Part shown: in pieces, positions 27,101 through 35,586 of the stretch
Numbering within the stretch: the first letter of the stretch is position 1
How the letters are laid out: each line of letters opens with the position of its first letter
Origin: Anaerolineae bacterium
GTDB taxonomy: Bacteria; Chloroflexota; Anaerolineae; Promineifilales; Promineifilaceae
Length of the DNA: 64,000 nt
NCBI GenBank assembly: GCA_023382655.1
Contig: JAHDWK010000008.1
Coordinates: 124,001-188,000 of the forward strand
Direction of reading: 5' to 3'
Position numbers and translations under genes: made by a program
The notes under the pieces: model-generated
Database searches by the model: none
What the model was told of the DNA's origin: nothing
Seen by the model: only the letters and a program-made list of their open reading frames with translations

Positions 27101-29011
27101 CACGTTGTCAATCACCGCGTCCATCTTACTAATGAACAGATTACGCCCCTCGGCGTAAAAGACGTTAACCTCACCCGGCATCCCCGCCAGCTTATCCGAA
27201 ATCCAGCTCGCCCAGCCCAGCCAGCCACCATACCGCTCCTCCTTGTACGCTTCCATCTTGGCGTCCACATAATCTTCAAACGCCTTCTTGGCCGCTTCCG
27301 CCCCCTCGCTAAAGACCCGCTCCACCTCGCCATCTAGCCGATCCAGAATCGCCTCGACATTCGTCTTGGTCTCTTCGTAAATGGTGTTGATGTCCGCGCC
27401 CACTTTGGCTCGGGCCTGCTCGTCGGCGGTTTGCGCCGTTTCCTGGCGACCTTCCACCTGATTGAGCAGGGCGGCGCGGTCGGTGTGCATCCCCTGGGTT
27501 TGTTGCTCGGCTACGGCCGTTGCCTCTGTCTGTGCCGTCGCAATGTGTTCCTGCTCGGTCGCCCGCACTTCGGTCGGCGCTTCTCTGGCATGGGTCTGTG
27601 CTTCTTCCTTCGATTCCAACGCTCCCGTGAATTCCGGTTCATTGGAATTGGCTAACTGCTCTTCCGTCACCTCCGCTTCCGACATCTGATTATCCAGTGA
27701 CTGGCTGCTTTCGCGGAGCGGCTGTTCTACCTCGCCCACGCCCTTTTCTTTGGGCACGGCCGCTTCTGCGCCCATCGGTGGTGGCGCGGTGCCGGGATCG
27801 GCGTCGGGAATGGGCGTGACAGGTTTGGGCGGCACTGCGCCCGTATCAGGCGCAGCGGCCGTTGCTTCCTCCATTGGGGTTTTTGTCTTGTCTCGCTCGG
27901 CGGCCGTCTGGTTACTCGCCTCACCTTTGACCCCATCCAGCTTATTGCTCTCCTTGAACTCATCCGCTTCTTCGGCATTTTTGGGAGCCATTTCCTGGAT
28001 ACGCTGCATCAGGCGGGCTTTGAAACCGGCGGCGTCAAAGTCGGGCGTGGGTGCGTTTTCCATCTGGCCCGTCTGGTTGTTTTGGGCGCGCCCGGCCATT
28101 TCCGCAGCGGGCATTTCGGCAGCGGCGGCGGCTTCGTTGGCTTTGTCGGTGGCCGGTGCGTGGGTCGCCTCGGCCGTAGCCGTCGCTTTCACCCGATTGG
28201 TCACACCCTGGAAAGCGGGGTCTTCTTCGGGGGATTTGGGGGCCACGTAATCCGGCCCGCGTTCACCGCCGGTAGCTGGCGCGACCGCCGGGCCGCCACC
28301 GGCACCGTTCGCGGAAGGTTTGGCGGCAGGCGCTTTGGGTGGGGCCACAGGCGCGGTTGTCGTCACCGCCGCGCCATTGGCGGCAATGGTTTTGGCTTCC
28401 CCTTTGGCCTGGTCGGCTTTGCCTTTGGCCGTATCCCCCACCTGTTTTTCCGCGTCTTTGGCCGTTTGTGATTTAGTCGTCTCCTGGTGAGCTTCGTTGG
28501 CACTCTGGTTGGCGGCCGCTTCGGCCGCACGGGCGGCGGCTAAGGCGGCGGCTTTTTCGGCTTCGGTGGGTGTATCATCTTGTTCGCCTTCTTCGCGCTG
28601 GATAGTTGGAACACCGTTGGCCGCCGGGTGCCCATTACGGCCGTTGCTACCATTCGCCGGTGGCGGCGCAGGCGGCGACGGAGTCAGTGTGGGCGCACCT
28701 GCCCCCAGAAATTCCTGGCCTTCACCACCTTCACTTTCAGCGGCAGGAGCAGCATGGGCATGACCGTTGCTGCGGTTGGTGCGGGCTAGATACCGCTGCA
28801 CGGCCGTATTGCCCTGCTGCTGCTGCATCCGTAAAACGGTAGCCTGGCGAATACCGCGTGACGAAGGCACGGCCGGCAGCCCGTTCAGTTGCGCCGGTTT
28901 TTCCAACCCGGTTTGCACAGGTGCCAATTCGGCAACGGGAGACTCAGGCAGGGGCGACGGCCGTTGCGCCTGCTTTTTATTCTCCTGCTGTGTTTGTTGC
29001 TCCTTACTCAT
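24104..29011 (-). CDS. Giant eCIS cargo protein: leader, coiled coil, hydrophobic core, toxin-like region, HhH
   Basis: 1635 residues. The N-terminus carries the cargo leader (RPSPLPESPVAEL, then [19 protein letters not shown]). A low-complexity Ala/Glu/Asn region with a TIQREE motif follows, then a long coiled coil (about 450-700). The next 500 residues are amphipathic to hydrophobic helices (GLIGWLTGTLGGAGITLP, GITWVISLFNPAGAFIRA), as in membrane-inserting or tape-measure-like proteins. Near the C-terminus is a WSGGIAVSLYARSLG...TLESTQAGK...LWNNLSRQFVR region. This pattern resembles C-terminal toxin domains of polymorphic toxins as I remember them; I cannot name the enzyme. The final 60 residues form paired helix-hairpin-helix motifs (IPYIGEARANAVL, VNGIGTATAQKI), usually DNA-binding. 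Its start overlaps the stop of a lipoprotein gene. Confidence 0.75.
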   Translation of the reverse strand: MSKEQQTQQENKKQAQRPSPLPESPVAELAPVQTGLEKPAQLNGLPAVPSSRGIRQATVLRMQQQQGNTAVQRYLARTNRSNGHAHAAPAAESEGGEGQEFLGAGAPTLTPSPPAPPPANGSNGRNGHPAANGVPTIQREEGEQDDTPTEAEKAAALAAARAAEAAANQSANEAHQETTKSQTAKDAEKQVGDTAKGKADQAKGEAKTIAANGAAVTTTAPVAPPKAPAAKPSANGAGGGPAVAPATGGERGPDYVAPKSPEEDPAFQGVTNRVKATATAEATHAPATDKANEAAAAAEMPAAEMAGRAQNNQTGQMENAPTPDFDAAGFKARLMQRIQEMAPKNAEEADEFKESNKLDGVKGEASNQTAAERDKTKTPMEEATAAAPDTGAVPPKPVTPIPDADPGTAPPPMGAEAAVPKEKGVGEVEQPLRESSQSLDNQMSEAEVTEEQLANSNEPEFTGALESKEEAQTHAREAPTEVRATEQEHIATAQTEATAVAEQQTQGMHTDRAALLNQVEGRQETAQTADEQARAKVGADINTIYEETKTNVEAILDRLDGEVERVFSEGAEAAKKAFEDYVDAKMEAYKEERYGGWLGWASWISDKLAGMPGEVNVFYAEGRNLFISKMDAVIDNVVAIIGRGMAEAKAEIANGRKRIQDYIAQLPQDLQTVGQEAADNIQSRFDELEQSVNDKQNALIDTLASKYQEHLQAVDARIEEMKAANAGLIDKALNAIVGVIKVILELKEMLLNVLSRVADAIGKIISGPIEFLSNLIDAIKLGFSQFVDNIGTHLQQGLIGWLTGTLGGAGITLPENFDLPGILQLVMQILGISFEQIIGKVSQVLGIDLMGIYGQIMELVNIYQEQGMVGLARFGLERLMGAEGVEALMEVVHIFEVIQSGDFGQLWEIIQQHLSDLKEMIFGKIEEFIIERVVKAGITWVISLFNPAGAFIRACKMIYDVVMFFIERGSQIMSLVNAIIDSVGAIASGNISAAANFIEQALARAIPVAISFLSSLLGLGNISEKVKEIIDSVRTAVDGAIDKVLNSRPVQMVAGFIKRVIGRISSFVQRGVNRVGTALGFDMGEGQQQEQGDGRVGDGEVGETVTFNAAGEGHRLWYNVQGTAVTVMVASETMPLEAKIAEWESSLQGNAEMAGEDANRARTLLSTAKNMLGLTRSAGEEAAREKEEADRLPGDGRGETEFETADNQAEEAEQNLADVLTQLFTIFGEEVEDIEAGKVKQAYIQGAQNVQWGQSPETVQRMPLFIKDGGRLKQQTLPQTESLVPQVARALGIPKTTPLGAPNPDYQDMEATLYRLHEENRSFNDLAELTQAVEDGLETKRQVRTVDWDASNTQDVHPEREEFLNIFATFTSTTNADAAWNLTIRGIQQQRQQNLAGRKRDPNQYYADLASQIASHLAGVAPLALWSGGIAVSLYARSLGFTTLESTQAGKVYDGLKLFENFSTLGPLWNNLSRQFVRNMTGEVHVFMRVYDPSSVLFRQELPEVGPMIGAQVSRVRWHILRNWSHADLTEVDNQGNPSRSYTFNSYEEGVQVLEASTIRDESGNPVTPGEAEDIKAQLRQQLLTNIPYIGEARANAVLTAFPTMEQLRAASLDDLTAVNGIGTATAQKIYNLFH

Positions 29012-29532
29012 GGTGTGCTGAAATCAGGATGTGGATGCTTTTGTAAGGTCATCTCATCCTGGAACAATTGTGAGCCACTACCCAATATCGGGTTGATAAA
29101 CGTGGCGTCTATATCCGCCAGATAGGTATTCTCCTGACCTGCACTTAAAGTCATCGTACCCGTGACCTCGCGGGAAATATACAACGGTGCTTCGCCACCA
29201 TATTCGTAACTCACCTGCAAAGGCGCAGTTGCCAGGTCAACGGGCTGGCTGAGCGGCGGCATGGAAGCAAACTCCAAGAAAATCGTTGTCTGACGGCCGC
29301 GCCCGCTCACCGGCCCGCCACCCTTCTGAAATGAATTGAGCCAGACAATCCAGTGATCGCCGGTTCCTAATTGGGAGGGACGGCGCGCCTGGGGATCCGG
29401 GTTCAACACCACCTGTGCCCTGTCCAGATAAAATCCTTCAAACTGTGTCTGAGGTGATCCCACGCTACAGCCTCCTGCCAGAAAAACGACTATCAAAAGC
29501 CCTATTACCCACAGACCAGAAGCCCATTTCAT
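29008..29532 (-). CDS. Small lipoprotein coupled to M35-type cargo
   Basis: 174 residues. The signal GLLIVVFLAGGC ends in a lipobox (LAGGC), so it should be lipid-anchored outside the cytoplasmic membrane. The mature part is predominantly beta (DHWIVWLNSF, TTIFLEFASM, LQVSYEYGG, EVTGTMTLSAG). I recognise no family. It overlaps the stop of the metallopeptidase cargo gene upstream and the start of the giant cargo gene downstream, both by four bases, so it is translated together with them. An inhibitor or immunity role toward the peptidase is possible but unproven; a similar peptidase-lipoprotein pair occurs at 44685-46612. Confidence 0.7.
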   Translation of the reverse strand: MKWASGLWVIGLLIVVFLAGGCSVGSPQTQFEGFYLDRAQVVLNPDPQARRPSQLGTGDHWIVWLNSFQKGGGPVSGRGRQTTIFLEFASMPPLSQPVDLATAPLQVSYEYGGEAPLYISREVTGTMTLSAGQENTYLADIDATFINPILGSGSQLFQDEMTLQKHPHPDFSTP

Positions 29533-32500
29533 GCCACAGCATCCGTAAACTGTTCATAGGTATCTGCATTATCTAATGCGTCCTCGGTACTTAAGGAGAA
29601 CACGTTAGCAAAGTAAGCGTGGTCGTCCGTCCAGGCATATTTGTGTGTCGCTTCATGCAGCACCACCAACCCAATCTCTCGTTCGCCCGCCCTGTTAATA
29701 AAATCAGCGCAGAAGTGTAGACTTACGAAGGGCACCGCGTTAGGCGCTGTGTATGCATTGGCGCCTGTACATTGAATGCTTCCCGGCGGCTCACACTTCA
29801 TGTCAGTGGGGCTAGACTGCAAACCGGCGACTGTTTCACCCAGCCGGGAGCGCGCCGTAGCCACATGCTCTGGCGCGTCGCTCATAAAGAAGCGTCGGAA
29901 CTGGGTGGCGGTGGCCGCATCCAACGGCGTGGCCGACAATTTAGCCAGAGCCGAATTGCCCATGAGTACCGCCTGGGCTGTGGCCCGTTCCAGTTTTGCC
30001 TGTTGCTCGTCTTCACAACCGGCAAAATCACTTGTCAAGGGATCAAGCAAGATGGTACCCCACAACGCCGCGGTTTCACGCACTGATTGTAATTTCTCCT
30101 GGAGCCAGGGCCAGCCGCCAAACCAACCGGCAATCCAGTTCACAATGGTGAGCAGCAGGTTGACAATCTGGAGTATGACCCAGACAACGGCCATGACCAC
30201 CCAAACGATGAGGCCCCAGATAAAGGTAAGGATAGCCACTAACACGTCCCACAGGAAACCAAGAATGGTAACAACGAGGTCTATCAGAAATACGATTAGA
30301 CCGGTGATAACGCCCCAAACAAAATCAAACACGGCCGCCAAAACGCTGCTGATACTCCCTAGAAAATCGCTGATAAACGAGCCAATTCCGCTGAAGAAGT
30401 CGCCAATGGCGTCTAACCAGCTTGCGTCTTCAATTTCTTCGGCCTTCTCATCAATATCCCGTGCCAGGGCAATGAGCGCGCGATCTTGTTCGGCCAGACA
30501 ATCGTCTGTCTTCTGGCGCAGGGCGTTTTGGCCCTCAGTCAATTCTTTGTCCCATTGACTGATGTGCTGGCCAATGGTCTTTTGCATTTCCGTTTCCAGG
30601 TCTGTACCCACCTTTTCGATGTTTTGCACACTCTTGTCGGCGGTGTTTTGCGTATCGCTCTGGACGCGCGTGACCATGTTTTGGATTTCGGACTCAAACG
30701 TGCCGGTAACCTTGCCTAGCTGCTCGGCTAGGCCATCCACGTAAGCAGTGACTTCGGTTTGAACTTCCAGGGTGTGCTGTTGGTAAGATTGTTGCGTATT
30801 GGCTACGGCCGTACCCATCTGGCTGATAAAAGCATCCGTATTTTGGGTCATTTGGGTGCAGGCGTTGGCCTGGGCGGCTTCAGCGGCTGGCCCACGTCCC
30901 TGGCTCAGTTGGGGCGCAGCCTGGTTATAGGCAAAGGCTTCCAATTGGGCAATGGCTACGGCCGTGTCCTGGTCAATACGGGCACACGTGGCCTGGGCCA
31001 CCTGCTCATACTCCGGCAGTGCCATTTGCCCTACCGTGGAGAGTTTAGCCATCGCCTCCTGCTCATTCGTCTGTAGCTGCGCCAGAATTTGCGTGGTGGT
31101 ATTGCCCAACTGTGTCAGCGTATCATCTGTCACCTGGTTAATAGCCCGGATAGCTTCGTCGCGCTCGCGGGTAATTTCACTTCGGGCATTGCCCAGCAGC
31201 GTGTCAAAGTTAGCGGCTGACTCGGTGGCCTCCTGGCGGAACTTGGCTGCCAGCCGCGCCATATCCTGGTTAGCTGTGTTAGCCATATCCTGCCCGGCCG
31301 TCGTGATGCTGTTTGCCACCTCTCCAGCCATACGGCGGGCGGCGCTGGCAATATCGGCCGCTTCATCATAACTGGCGTATTGGGCGGCTTTATCTTCGCC
31401 TAACTGCCGGGCGGCCGCCGCTTTGGTAACGCAACCGGCCGTTGCCCGCTGCGCTTCGGTACGGCCAAATGTTTCTGCTGTTACTGCTCGTTGTTCACCA
31501 TTCTGCCGCAGTTCATTTTTCTTTTGTTCCACCAGCAGCGGCAGGTTGATAAGCTGCGTTTCGGCGGCGGCGTTAATGGCTGTTATTTGCGTGGTACGGT
31601 TACTTTCTAAATCGGCTTTGGCGGTATCAGTGGCGATCTGCACCTGCTCGCGTGCCCCCGCATAGGTCGTTTGCAGCCGGGCCGTTTCCGCTTCAATGGC
31701 TTGCAACAGCGTCGTTTGCTCCGTCTGAGCGTCAGCCATTACCTGCTGCCGGTTCTGGCTGGCGGCCAGGAGCAACCGTTCCCGCTCCACCTCCACCTGA
31801 TAATGGAGCGGGTCAAGGGACATCGGTACCAGGCTTTCTTCCGGTGTAGGTGGGATACGACACCCATCCAACTTAATGTCTGTTTCTGGCAATGCCACGG
31901 TTAAACTTTCCGGGCCACCACCGCCAGCCCTGGCCTGCTGCGCCATCTCTAAAATTCGGCCACTTGTGTCTGCCGGCTGGCCGGAGGAGACCAGATTTGT
32001 CAACGGAGCTGCTACCGGCGTACCGGCAGCCGAGCCGTTGATAGCGGCGGCGGGCACATTCGCCTGGTTGGCTGGGGGTGGTGTGCCATTGGCGGCGGGG
32101 GCGGCCGTTTTTGCGGTAGCGGCAGGCAATGTTGCTGCCGCTACTTCCGGGATGGCGGACGCTTTCTCCGTAGGTGTTTTGGCCGTTTTCTCCGGTGACG
32201 GTTTCACGGCCGTTTCTGCCGGGCTTTCGGCAGCCGTTTCTGCTGGACTTTCGGCGGCCGCTTCTGTCACATTATCCGCCGATGCTTCAGGCTGCTCGGT
32301 CGCCGTCACAACCTCTCGTTGGGATTCTTCTTGGGCGGCGGGTTCCTCCTGGCGTTGAATGACGGGCACGGCCGTTGTTCCCTTCGCCTCTTCTTCCTCT
32401 GCCCCATCCGCACAGGCACAGCCGACATGAACTTCACCGCCACAACGTTGGATATCCGGCGTCTGAGACTGGGCCAGCCATCGCTGCACGAATGCATTTC

Positions 32501-32699
32501 CCTGCTGATGCTGCATCCGCAGCATGGTTGCCTGGCGAAAGGGACGGGTAGCGGCCTGACGGGGTAGGCTGTGTAGTTGACCAGGGTTTTGCAGGCCGGT
32601 CAGGATAGGCGTCAATTCGGCCACCGGGGTTTCGGGGATGGGCGACGGCCGTTGCTGTGCTGGCTTGTCCGGTTGTTTTCCTTCTTGCGCCTTGTTCAT
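29529..32699 (-). CDS. eCIS cargo with leader, coiled coil, hydrophobic block and M35-type metallopeptidase
   Basis: 1056 residues. The leader is present (RPSPIPETPVAEL; RQATMLRMQHQQGN; VQRWLA), followed by IQRCGG and VIQRQEE motifs. Residues 300-720 are a long Gln/Ala-rich coiled coil. A strongly hydrophobic block of about 130 residues follows (VLAAVFDFVWGVITGLIVFL, LIVWVVMAVVWVILQIVNLL), long enough for several membrane spans. The C-terminus has the zinc motif VLHEATHKYAWTDD followed by DALDNADTYEQF, the pattern of aspzincin/M35 (peptidyl-Lys metalloendopeptidase-like) enzymes, where HExxH plus a downstream Asp bind zinc. Six Cys cluster there. The architecture suggests delivery, membrane insertion and proteolysis in the target. 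Domain calls good; delivery by the eCIS inferred. Confidence 0.8.
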   Translation of the reverse strand: MNKAQEGKQPDKPAQQRPSPIPETPVAELTPILTGLQNPGQLHSLPRQAATRPFRQATMLRMQHQQGNAFVQRWLAQSQTPDIQRCGGEVHVGCACADGAEEEEAKGTTAVPVIQRQEEPAAQEESQREVVTATEQPEASADNVTEAAAESPAETAAESPAETAVKPSPEKTAKTPTEKASAIPEVAAATLPAATAKTAAPAANGTPPPANQANVPAAAINGSAAGTPVAAPLTNLVSSGQPADTSGRILEMAQQARAGGGGPESLTVALPETDIKLDGCRIPPTPEESLVPMSLDPLHYQVEVERERLLLAASQNRQQVMADAQTEQTTLLQAIEAETARLQTTYAGAREQVQIATDTAKADLESNRTTQITAINAAAETQLINLPLLVEQKKNELRQNGEQRAVTAETFGRTEAQRATAGCVTKAAAARQLGEDKAAQYASYDEAADIASAARRMAGEVANSITTAGQDMANTANQDMARLAAKFRQEATESAANFDTLLGNARSEITRERDEAIRAINQVTDDTLTQLGNTTTQILAQLQTNEQEAMAKLSTVGQMALPEYEQVAQATCARIDQDTAVAIAQLEAFAYNQAAPQLSQGRGPAAEAAQANACTQMTQNTDAFISQMGTAVANTQQSYQQHTLEVQTEVTAYVDGLAEQLGKVTGTFESEIQNMVTRVQSDTQNTADKSVQNIEKVGTDLETEMQKTIGQHISQWDKELTEGQNALRQKTDDCLAEQDRALIALARDIDEKAEEIEDASWLDAIGDFFSGIGSFISDFLGSISSVLAAVFDFVWGVITGLIVFLIDLVVTILGFLWDVLVAILTFIWGLIVWVVMAVVWVILQIVNLLLTIVNWIAGWFGGWPWLQEKLQSVRETAALWGTILLDPLTSDFAGCEDEQQAKLERATAQAVLMGNSALAKLSATPLDAATATQFRRFFMSDAPEHVATARSRLGETVAGLQSSPTDMKCEPPGSIQCTGANAYTAPNAVPFVSLHFCADFINRAGEREIGLVVLHEATHKYAWTDDHAYFANVFSLSTEDALDNADTYEQFTDAVA

Positions 32700-32700
32700 G

Positions 32701-33729
32701 TCAGTTCACCTGATATGTCAACACCGTTGCCTGGCCGCCACCCAGAACAACTATGAGCAATTGTCCCCTGAGGCAACCTGTAAAGTAACTATCGGCCGTA
32801 AAGTTAACGGCCGTGACCTCCTTCAATTCCGGTTGAACAGGGTCCAGCAGAGCCACATATTGGCTTAAATCAGGTAAAGGTATCCCTTGCTGGTTCATCC
32901 CATCGCCCGGCTGCTCCGTTTGCCAGGCCAACACAATGTCCCCTTCGCTGGCAGCCAGACAACGCAGCCAGCGAAATGTGGTTGGATAATCCAGAGTTAA
33001 CAACGTGTGCGCCTGGGCCACTGGCGAAAAATCGGCCGCCAATTTCTGTAACCTGATTGACCGGGACGGTCTGGATACCCACAGCAACAGATAGTGGTCT
33101 CCACGCCAGAATAAAAGCGGGCAGTATCCCTGTTCAGAACCTGCGATTGCCTGAATTTGCCGAACATGCCCGGCCTCATAGTGGATCAGTTCAAGATAGC
33201 CCGGAATTCCGGCCGCGCGTAAAAATGCCAGACCTGTAGGCGTCGTCGCGGCCACAAGTTCCAGGGTCAGATCAGACAATGACGTAGTAGACAATTGCTC
33301 CCCTTGCCGTACATGAAGCTGACCTTGAGCGTCAATCCAAAAATAAATGGCGGGGGAACCACAGGCTATTTGTGGCGTCAGTAACAAATCCTGGCCCGTT
33401 GGTAATGCTGTCTCTCTTAAAACGCTTCCTTCATGGTCGAGGTGCAGGTCATAAAATGCCTGCCCGCGACTCCCCAAAATGTGGATTTCATTTTTGCATG
33501 GCATAATACCGGCCACAAATGGCACGGGAAGTGGTGAAAGGCTGGTCATATTGCCTGACAGATCGATAGAAGTGACCCACACCTCATCATTGGCCTCATG
33601 GCGACTGAAAATAAAAACCCGTTCTTGCAGGCAAGCGCAGAGGACGGGTGGCGTTGGGTGGTAAGGGAGTGTTGTCGGTGTGGCCGCCAGTCTGAATGAG
33701 GGGTGATGGGTCGTCTGGTTTATCGTCAT
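32701..33729 (-). CDS. Beta-propeller-like protein of unknown role between two metallopeptidase cargo genes
   Basis: 342 residues, no leader, no signal peptide and no membrane helix. The sequence is made of repeating beta-rich blocks such as RVFIFSRHEANDEVWVTSID, AIYFWIDAQGQLHVRQ, YLLLWVSRP and LLIVVLGGGQATVLTYQV, which suggests a beta propeller, but no canonical repeat (WD, Kelch, NHL) is clear. Its start overlaps the stop of the upstream OmpA/M35 cargo gene by four bases, and its stop lies one base from the next cargo gene. Possible roles: binding partner, inhibitor or scaffold for the neighbouring peptidases. I do not recognise the family. Confidence 0.6.
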   Translation of the reverse strand: MTINQTTHHPSFRLAATPTTLPYHPTPPVLCACLQERVFIFSRHEANDEVWVTSIDLSGNMTSLSPLPVPFVAGIMPCKNEIHILGSRGQAFYDLHLDHEGSVLRETALPTGQDLLLTPQIACGSPAIYFWIDAQGQLHVRQGEQLSTTSLSDLTLELVAATTPTGLAFLRAAGIPGYLELIHYEAGHVRQIQAIAGSEQGYCPLLFWRGDHYLLLWVSRPSRSIRLQKLAADFSPVAQAHTLLTLDYPTTFRWLRCLAASEGDIVLAWQTEQPGDGMNQQGIPLPDLSQYVALLDPVQPELKEVTAVNFTADSYFTGCLRGQLLIVVLGGGQATVLTYQVN

Positions 33730-35477
33730 GGCCCTTCACCTCGATCCTGCCGCAGTTTATCTGATAGCTCCACGTAGGCAGATACTAACCCGGGCTGCAC
33801 ATCGGGCGTGGCGCTGGCCAAACGCCGCAGCAGCATCCGAATCCGTGCCAGTACATCCTTGCTCCATAACGACGGCGCTACCGCCACTTTTTTACCGGGG
33901 CCTGGTTCCCAGGTGGTGTTTCCCGATGCTTTGCTTACTTCCAATGGTTCGCGCAAGGCCCGGCCCATGATGACGAAGCGGTCATAGATGGCGGCGACAG
34001 CGGCCCGATCCTGATCACGTGGTTTGGTGGCATTCACGCTCAACCCAAATTGCGCCGCCACAAACTGCATGGCGGCAAGCGCGTGCGGATTCCAGGCGCT
34101 ACTGGCAATGTCATCATTGATGGTTTTGTACAACCAGATAAGTTGTTGGCGGCTCCTGGTGTTCCAGCGTTGCACAAAAGCCAGGGCTTCGGCAATCTTT
34201 TCCTGACCGACTGCCGGGAGAGCGGACAGATCATCGGCTGGAGTTTCTGTGCCGGAAATGCCAGACAGCCCATTATCCAACAGGACGAGCAAGGCAAAAC
34301 TATCGGCATTGTCCAGGGCATGTGCCGGGGCAACCTGGCCGAGCAAGTTAACCAGGCGTTCCCAGCCATACGCCCGGTCGGTGACACCCAGTCCAGGCGT
34401 CAGGTGGGCTGACTCGTGAATAAGGATATGCGCGCGCTTGAACAGGTCTGCTTCAAAGAAGGCAGGGCAAAGCGTCATTTGGTCTGTGCCGCCACTCACA
34501 AAAGCTAAAGTTCCGCCCTGACAACTCTCATGGCAGGGCGTGCCCAGGGTGGTGTTGTCGGTTGTTTTGGCAGACAGGGCGGTGTGAACCAGGTCTAAGC
34601 CATCGGCAATGTCATTGATCGGGGCCGTGGTGCCAAAAATTCTCTGGGCCAAAGCCAGAATCCCGGCCGGTGGTGGGGATTGGTGCAGGCTGTCGGCTGT
34701 CTTTTTAATCATGCCCAAACTGAGAACCTTGGCCAGATTAAAGCCAATGGTTTGCATGAAACTAAAGGGGGTAGTTTGGGGTTGGCTGGAGCAATCCGGT
34801 CGGCTGGACGGGGCATCATCTTTGAGCATTTCCACGCCCCGCCAACGGCGGTAATCTATCCGCCCTTTGGAGGCTTCACTGCGGGGTGTGCGTCTAATGG
34901 CAGCCGGATTATGACCGGCGGCGATGAGATGTTGGGCAACGGCAGTCATACGGTCATTCACCAATTGGGTATTAAAGGCCACGTCCCCTTCTTCACTGGC
35001 AAAACCGACCAGTTCTACCTGCTGCATAGGTGTATCCAGGCCAGCGGCAAAAGTATCAATCCTGGTTGTCTGAGCGGTGTCTAATGTAGCGTCAGCCAGG
35101 TCAAAAAGAACAAAATTCTCGAAACTGGCGGCTTCCTCTGGACGGGGCTGGTGACGGCCGCGAACCTGGAAATCGGCGGCCGCGCGTTGGACAGGTTGAG
35201 TGGTCAAGTTGACCGGATCAGCTTCTTCGTCGGCACAGTGGCAAGGGGTATCGCCACAACGCTGGATGATGGGGGAGTGTAGGCGGCGTTGGGCGAACTT
35301 GTTACCATACAGGCGTTGGGTTTGCAGCATGTGTGCCTGGCGCAACGGCCGTGTGGTAGCAAAGTCAGGCAGCCCAGACAAGACAGGGGTATTTTCAGCA
35401 ACGGGGGTGGTAGTAGGGGTGGGGGACGGCCGTTGCTGTTTAGGCTGTTTAGTTTTTACCTGCTGCTCCTTTGCCAT
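33726..35477 (-). CDS. eCIS cargo with OmpA-like domain and M35-type metallopeptidase
   Basis: 583 residues from the chosen ATG, which starts MAKEQQ like the leaders of the other cargo (MSKEQQ, MNKAQE); a TTG 20 codons upstream is less likely. The leader reads QQRPSPTPTTTPVAEN and RPLRQAHMLQTQRLYGN, then IIQRCGD. Residues about 110-225 resemble an OmpA C-terminal domain (FENFVLFDLADATLD, VELVGFASEEGD). The peptidase part has CPAFFEADLFKRAHILIHES, with HESAH as HExxH-type motif, then DRAYGW and ALDNADSF, again aspzincin/M35-like. The last 170 residues are helical. No hydrophobic block, unlike the 1056-aa paralogue. Overlaps the beta-propeller-like gene downstream. Confidence 0.8.
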   Translation of the reverse strand: MAKEQQVKTKQPKQQRPSPTPTTTPVAENTPVLSGLPDFATTRPLRQAHMLQTQRLYGNKFAQRRLHSPIIQRCGDTPCHCADEEADPVNLTTQPVQRAAADFQVRGRHQPRPEEAASFENFVLFDLADATLDTAQTTRIDTFAAGLDTPMQQVELVGFASEEGDVAFNTQLVNDRMTAVAQHLIAAGHNPAAIRRTPRSEASKGRIDYRRWRGVEMLKDDAPSSRPDCSSQPQTTPFSFMQTIGFNLAKVLSLGMIKKTADSLHQSPPPAGILALAQRIFGTTAPINDIADGLDLVHTALSAKTTDNTTLGTPCHESCQGGTLAFVSGGTDQMTLCPAFFEADLFKRAHILIHESAHLTPGLGVTDRAYGWERLVNLLGQVAPAHALDNADSFALLVLLDNGLSGISGTETPADDLSALPAVGQEKIAEALAFVQRWNTRSRQQLIWLYKTINDDIASSAWNPHALAAMQFVAAQFGLSVNATKPRDQDRAAVAAIYDRFVIMGRALREPLEVSKASGNTTWEPGPGKKVAVAPSLWSKDVLARIRMLLRRLASATPDVQPGLVSAYVELSDKLRQDRGEGP

Positions 35478-35586
35478 CTGGTTACTCTGTCCGATCTCTT
35501 TCTGTATCTGTCTCTTTTGTACCCGACCATATCTCAACTACGGTAAGCAATTGCCCATAGGGTTGCCCCGCTGTGTTGCCTGACGC

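Noticed and set aside
24104..29011. Tape-measure protein
   Set aside because: Long helical hydrophobic parts fit, but the cargo leader and the toxin/HhH-like C-terminus fit a delivered protein better; I leave the possibility open only in the findings.
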